Shown here in pieces: positions 61,818 to 64,000 of a DNA stretch of 64,000 bases (within the stretch, counting starts at the first letter, position 1; each line of letters opens with the position of its first letter). The position numbers and the translations under genes were made by a program. A model generated the notes under the pieces. That model was not told where the DNA came from, did no database searches, and saw nothing but the letters and a program-made list of their open reading frames with translations. Origin of the DNA: Candidatus Zixiibacteriota bacterium (GTDB lineage: Bacteria; Zixibacteria; MSB-5A5; GN15; PGXB01); contig JAFGTT010000027.1 in assembly GCA_016933955.1 (NCBI GenBank), positions 62,001 to 126,000 on the forward strand, in the 5' to 3' direction.

Positions 61818-63083
61818 CTATCTCCCCCGAGGGGTGCGACCCCGAGGAGGTGTCCCGGTCTGGCCGCCGTTCAGCTGCCGTCCCTTATTAAGTTCCGGTT
61901 CGGTGGCTTTATCTCCCGGAAGTCCCTGCTCTTCCAGAGTCGGATCGACCAGGCAGACCCGTTCGCCGCCTTCAAGACCGGATATGATTTCTATAACCTT
62001 ATCGTTACGCCTGCCGACCTCGACCTTTCTTTTCTTCTTGTTATCGAGATAAACCAGAATCTCCCCCTCTTTTTCAAACACTGCTTCCAACGGCGCCGAG
62101 ACCACATCAGGAAGACGATCCATTATTATCCGGCAGGAAGCCGACATCCCCGGCTTGATTTGCTTATCCTGAGAATTGATGGCGATTTCGACATCGAATA
62201 CATTGATTTTCGATCCCGGCTCCTTGCGCCTCGCCAGTGTCCCTTTGTTAATGACGGCGCCGTCATATACTATTTCAGGAAAGGCATCGAGAACGATTTT
62301 AACAGCCTGTCCCGAATCGACTTTGGCCGCATCGACCTCTGATACAGCGGCATTGACCACCATTTCCGATAAATCCGGGATATTTATAAGTCCCTGGCCG
62401 GGCCACGGTGAATCTCCCTCCTGGACTTTGCTCATCGAACTTCCCTTCCAGATATCCAGATAAACAATCATACCCGGAAGAGGGGCATTTATCTGAGTTT
62501 GATCCACCTCTTTTTGGGCTCGGTCGACCCGATCCTGGGCACGCTGAACTTCAAGCTCCGCTTTGGCAACATCGGACTTTATCTGGTCGAGCTTCGCCTT
62601 GAAATTTAATTCGGCCAGATCAAGCTCAATTTTGGCCTCCTCGGCTAGCTTGGGAGCGTCATGTTTCTTTTCATCATAATTACGCTCGGCTTTCTTCAAT
62701 TCCAGGGTCAGTTGCTTTTCCTGAATGGTAAATTCCTGGTTGGTTCGCTCCAGCGTGGTCTGGGCGATTTTAAGGCTCGATTCATAATCGGCCAGCTCGG
62801 CCAGTTGTTCCGAGGCATCGAATTTAACCACCGGATTGCCCTTTGAAACCATCGACCCCTCGGGAGCCAGCCAGGTAATTTGCAATCCCCGAATTCGGGG
62901 CGTGGTTATGGTAAAAGCCCGCTTGGCATCGACACTGCCGTTGGCGTTGAGCGAAATCACAAATTCACCGCGTTCCACCAGGGCCGTTGGGATCTCCGTG
63001 GATGTGGAAAAAATGGCGCTGACACTCATGTAGCCGCCAATTATTATGACTGCCAGAATCACCGGATATAGTATTTTTTTCAT
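61818..63083 (-). CDS. Periplasmic adaptor protein (HlyD/MacA family)
   Basis: 421 residues. N-terminal membrane segment (ILYPVILAVIIIGGYMSVSAIF), a lipoyl-like half (GSVDAKRAFTITTPRIRG..WLAPEGSMVSKGNPVVKFD), a coiled-coil of about 100 residues (LKIAQTTLERTNQEF.. to AQDRVDRAQKEVDQ), second lipoyl half (INAPLPGMIVYL), beta-barrel and membrane-proximal domain, then a Gly/Arg/Thr-rich tail. It links the permease to the TolC channel. First gene of the operon. Upstream a weak promoter-like TGGACT-17-TATTTT is visible on the minus strand. Confidence 0.9.
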   Translation of the reverse strand: MKKILYPVILAVIIIGGYMSVSAIFSTSTEIPTALVERGEFVISLNANGSVDAKRAFTITTPRIRGLQITWLAPEGSMVSKGNPVVKFDASEQLAELADYESSLKIAQTTLERTNQEFTIQEKQLTLELKKAERNYDEKKHDAPKLAEEAKIELDLAELNFKAKLDQIKSDVAKAELEVQRAQDRVDRAQKEVDQTQINAPLPGMIVYLDIWKGSSMSKVQEGDSPWPGQGLINIPDLSEMVVNAAVSEVDAAKVDSGQAVKIVLDAFPEIVYDGAVINKGTLARRKEPGSKINVFDVEIAINSQDKQIKPGMSASCRIIMDRLPDVVSAPLEAVFEKEGEILVYLDNKKKRKVEVGRRNDKVIEIISGLEGGERVCLVDPTLEEQGLPGDKATEPELNKGRQLNGGQTGTPPRGRTPRGR

Positions 63084-63361
63084 CTCAATTCCTGTTGCCT
63101 TATTTCTTTCACCAAAGTTACAAAAATACCGTCCGTAACATAAAAAGTCCAGACGGTTGATTAGAAATTCCCATATTTATTATTACCATGCCCCATTTAA
63201 AAAGTTGCTTTTTTTTACCGGATATAATAATCTTGAGTAGAAACCTGTTAGAATAGACCATTGGAGACGGGCCTGGATTCAATATGCGGCCAGGAGCAAA
63301 ACCAAAAATCGACCGCCTGTATCGGGCCGTTTTCTGATTGATCCTAAGTGATGAGGGTATA
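63084..63361. other. Divergent intergenic region
   Basis: A 278-bp gap between the adaptor gene (minus) and the gene at 63362 (plus). It has a perfect TATAAT at 63223-63228 but no well-spaced -35 element, and an inverted pair CCGTC/GACGG near 63130-63160. No gene seen. Confidence 0.4.
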
Positions 63362-64000
63362 ATGGATAGCAGTCTGAGATATAATATCGCTGATCAGCGG
63401 ATTGTTTACAATGGCAGACAGGATCGGGAGCCCTTTACTGCCGACCAGCTGGTCGAATTCAACCAGCGACACAAAGCGGTTTTGGCCTTCTATGATATCA
63501 TCCTGGAATCATGTGAAATAACTACTCTCGGCGGACAGGTGAATTATAAATCGAACCTGGGCGCCCTGAGAAACCGGCAATTACGTCAGTCGGTAATCCT
63601 TTCGGCGGCTCTTCCTGCCATGGCCGTCGGGATTCATGGACGGGCCAGCGTCAAGCGCTATTCGGAAAAGGAACTGACCTCGGATATAAAGAACGATCTC
63701 AAACGGACCAATGACCGCACTGCGGCTCAGATCATGGCCGAGGTTCTTCAACTGACAACCGAGACTTTCCCGCCCGGCGAGGAAATCCTGATAGAATCAA
63801 CCATTACCGAGGGTGTTCGGGTAAAACCGGGCAAAGAACCCGGCGGCAATCCAACCATTGCCGTCGGCGCGGTTTTCGGGAAAAAGCAGCATCGCATGCA
63901 GTACGGTCTGATGATGCCGCGCGATGTCACTTTATTATCGATGGGGTCGGATGTTGTCGAGGGAACGACCAAATCAATTATGGGGACACATTCCAGTATG
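63362..64000 (+). CDS. Unidentified protein, 3' truncated (possibly sugar-phosphatase-like)
   Basis: 213 residues visible, open to the window edge. ATG 63362 preceded by GAGGG 5 nt upstream. The N terminus (MDSSLRYNIADQRIVYNGRQ) is not a signal peptide. The stretch GSDVVEGTTKSIMGTHSSM near the cut resembles the D-x-x-EGT substrate motif of GlpX/SBPase-type class II sugar-bisphosphatases (there DPIEGT), but the rest does not give a clear family match. Soluble, Thr/Arg-rich middle. The call is weak. Confidence 0.35.
   Translation, partial: MDSSLRYNIADQRIVYNGRQDREPFTADQLVEFNQRHKAVLAFYDIILESCEITTLGGQVNYKSNLGALRNRQLRQSVILSAALPAMAVGIHGRASVKRYSEKELTSDIKNDLKRTNDRTAAQIMAEVLQLTTETFPPGEEILIESTITEGVRVKPGKEPGGNPTIAVGAVFGKKQHRMQYGLMMPRDVTLLSMGSDVVEGTTKSIMGTHSSM

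Noticed and set aside
63205-63228. Promoter TTGCTT...TATAAT upstream of 63362
   Set aside because: Spacer is only 12 bp, too short for sigma70.
1-64000. CRISPR array, prophage, IS element or integron
   Set aside because: No regularly spaced direct repeats, transposase, integrase or phage structural genes were found.

Overview
The window most likely comes from a Gram-negative bacterium of the FCB-like uncultured lineages, and candidate phylum Zixibacteria fits best. The reasons are an outer-membrane assembly pair (TamB-like and Omp85), an OmpA/Pal-like lipoprotein, TolC-type efflux, and secreted proteins ending in paired dockerin-like modules of the type GDANGNGxxNILDxTYLI..YLYKSGPAP, a signature I associate with Zixibacteria. 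The lineage call is inference; no rRNA is present. Gene density is high, many neighbours overlap by 1-4 nt, and TTG starts are common.

Layout. 1-4188: 3' part of a TamB-like gene and an Omp85 protein. 4214-7360: cysteine desulfurase (iscS/nifS), mnmA and a UPF0173 metallo-hydrolase; the first two together supply sulfur for tRNA 2-thiouridine. 7436-12360: AsmA-like protein, cysE, proS. 12373-27128: one long plus-strand translation/RNA operon, rimP-nusA-infB-DUF503-rbfA-nrnA-truB-ribF-rpsO-pnp, followed by an M16 peptidase, a polysaccharide deacetylase and leuS.

27419-34479 is a long minus-strand run. Read in transcription order it holds an uncharacterised membrane cassette (four membrane proteins plus a 40-residue zinc-ribbon protein), a DUF72 protein, a NatAB-like ABC exporter and a penicillin-binding DD-peptidase. 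34513-38195 holds a sugar-type ABC importer without an ATPase gene, then a Pal-like lipoprotein with a good terminator. 38295-43872 holds a zinc alcohol dehydrogenase and, on the minus strand, tyrS, a TPR lipoprotein and an Ig-like lipoprotein. 44097-46404 holds a class A penicillin-binding protein and tRNA-Leu(CAA).

46519-53703 is a divergent locus: a SulP anion transporter with an unusual soluble insertion faces a signalling operon made of a degenerate cytidylate-kinase-like/BON/receiver fusion, a membrane histidine kinase, a receiver, a histidine-kinase-like protein lacking a recognisable ATP-binding site, and a second receiver. 53704-58918 is an accessory region of secreted dockerin proteins: one decayed pseudogene and three intact genes, bounded by terminators. 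58999-63083 (minus) encodes a MacA-type adaptor, a MacB-type permease without ATPase domain and a TolC-type channel. The window ends inside an unidentified gene starting at 63362.

No rRNA, CRISPR array, transposase or integrase was seen. The best candidates for undescribed biology are the 31441-34479 membrane cassette and the SulP-linked signalling locus.
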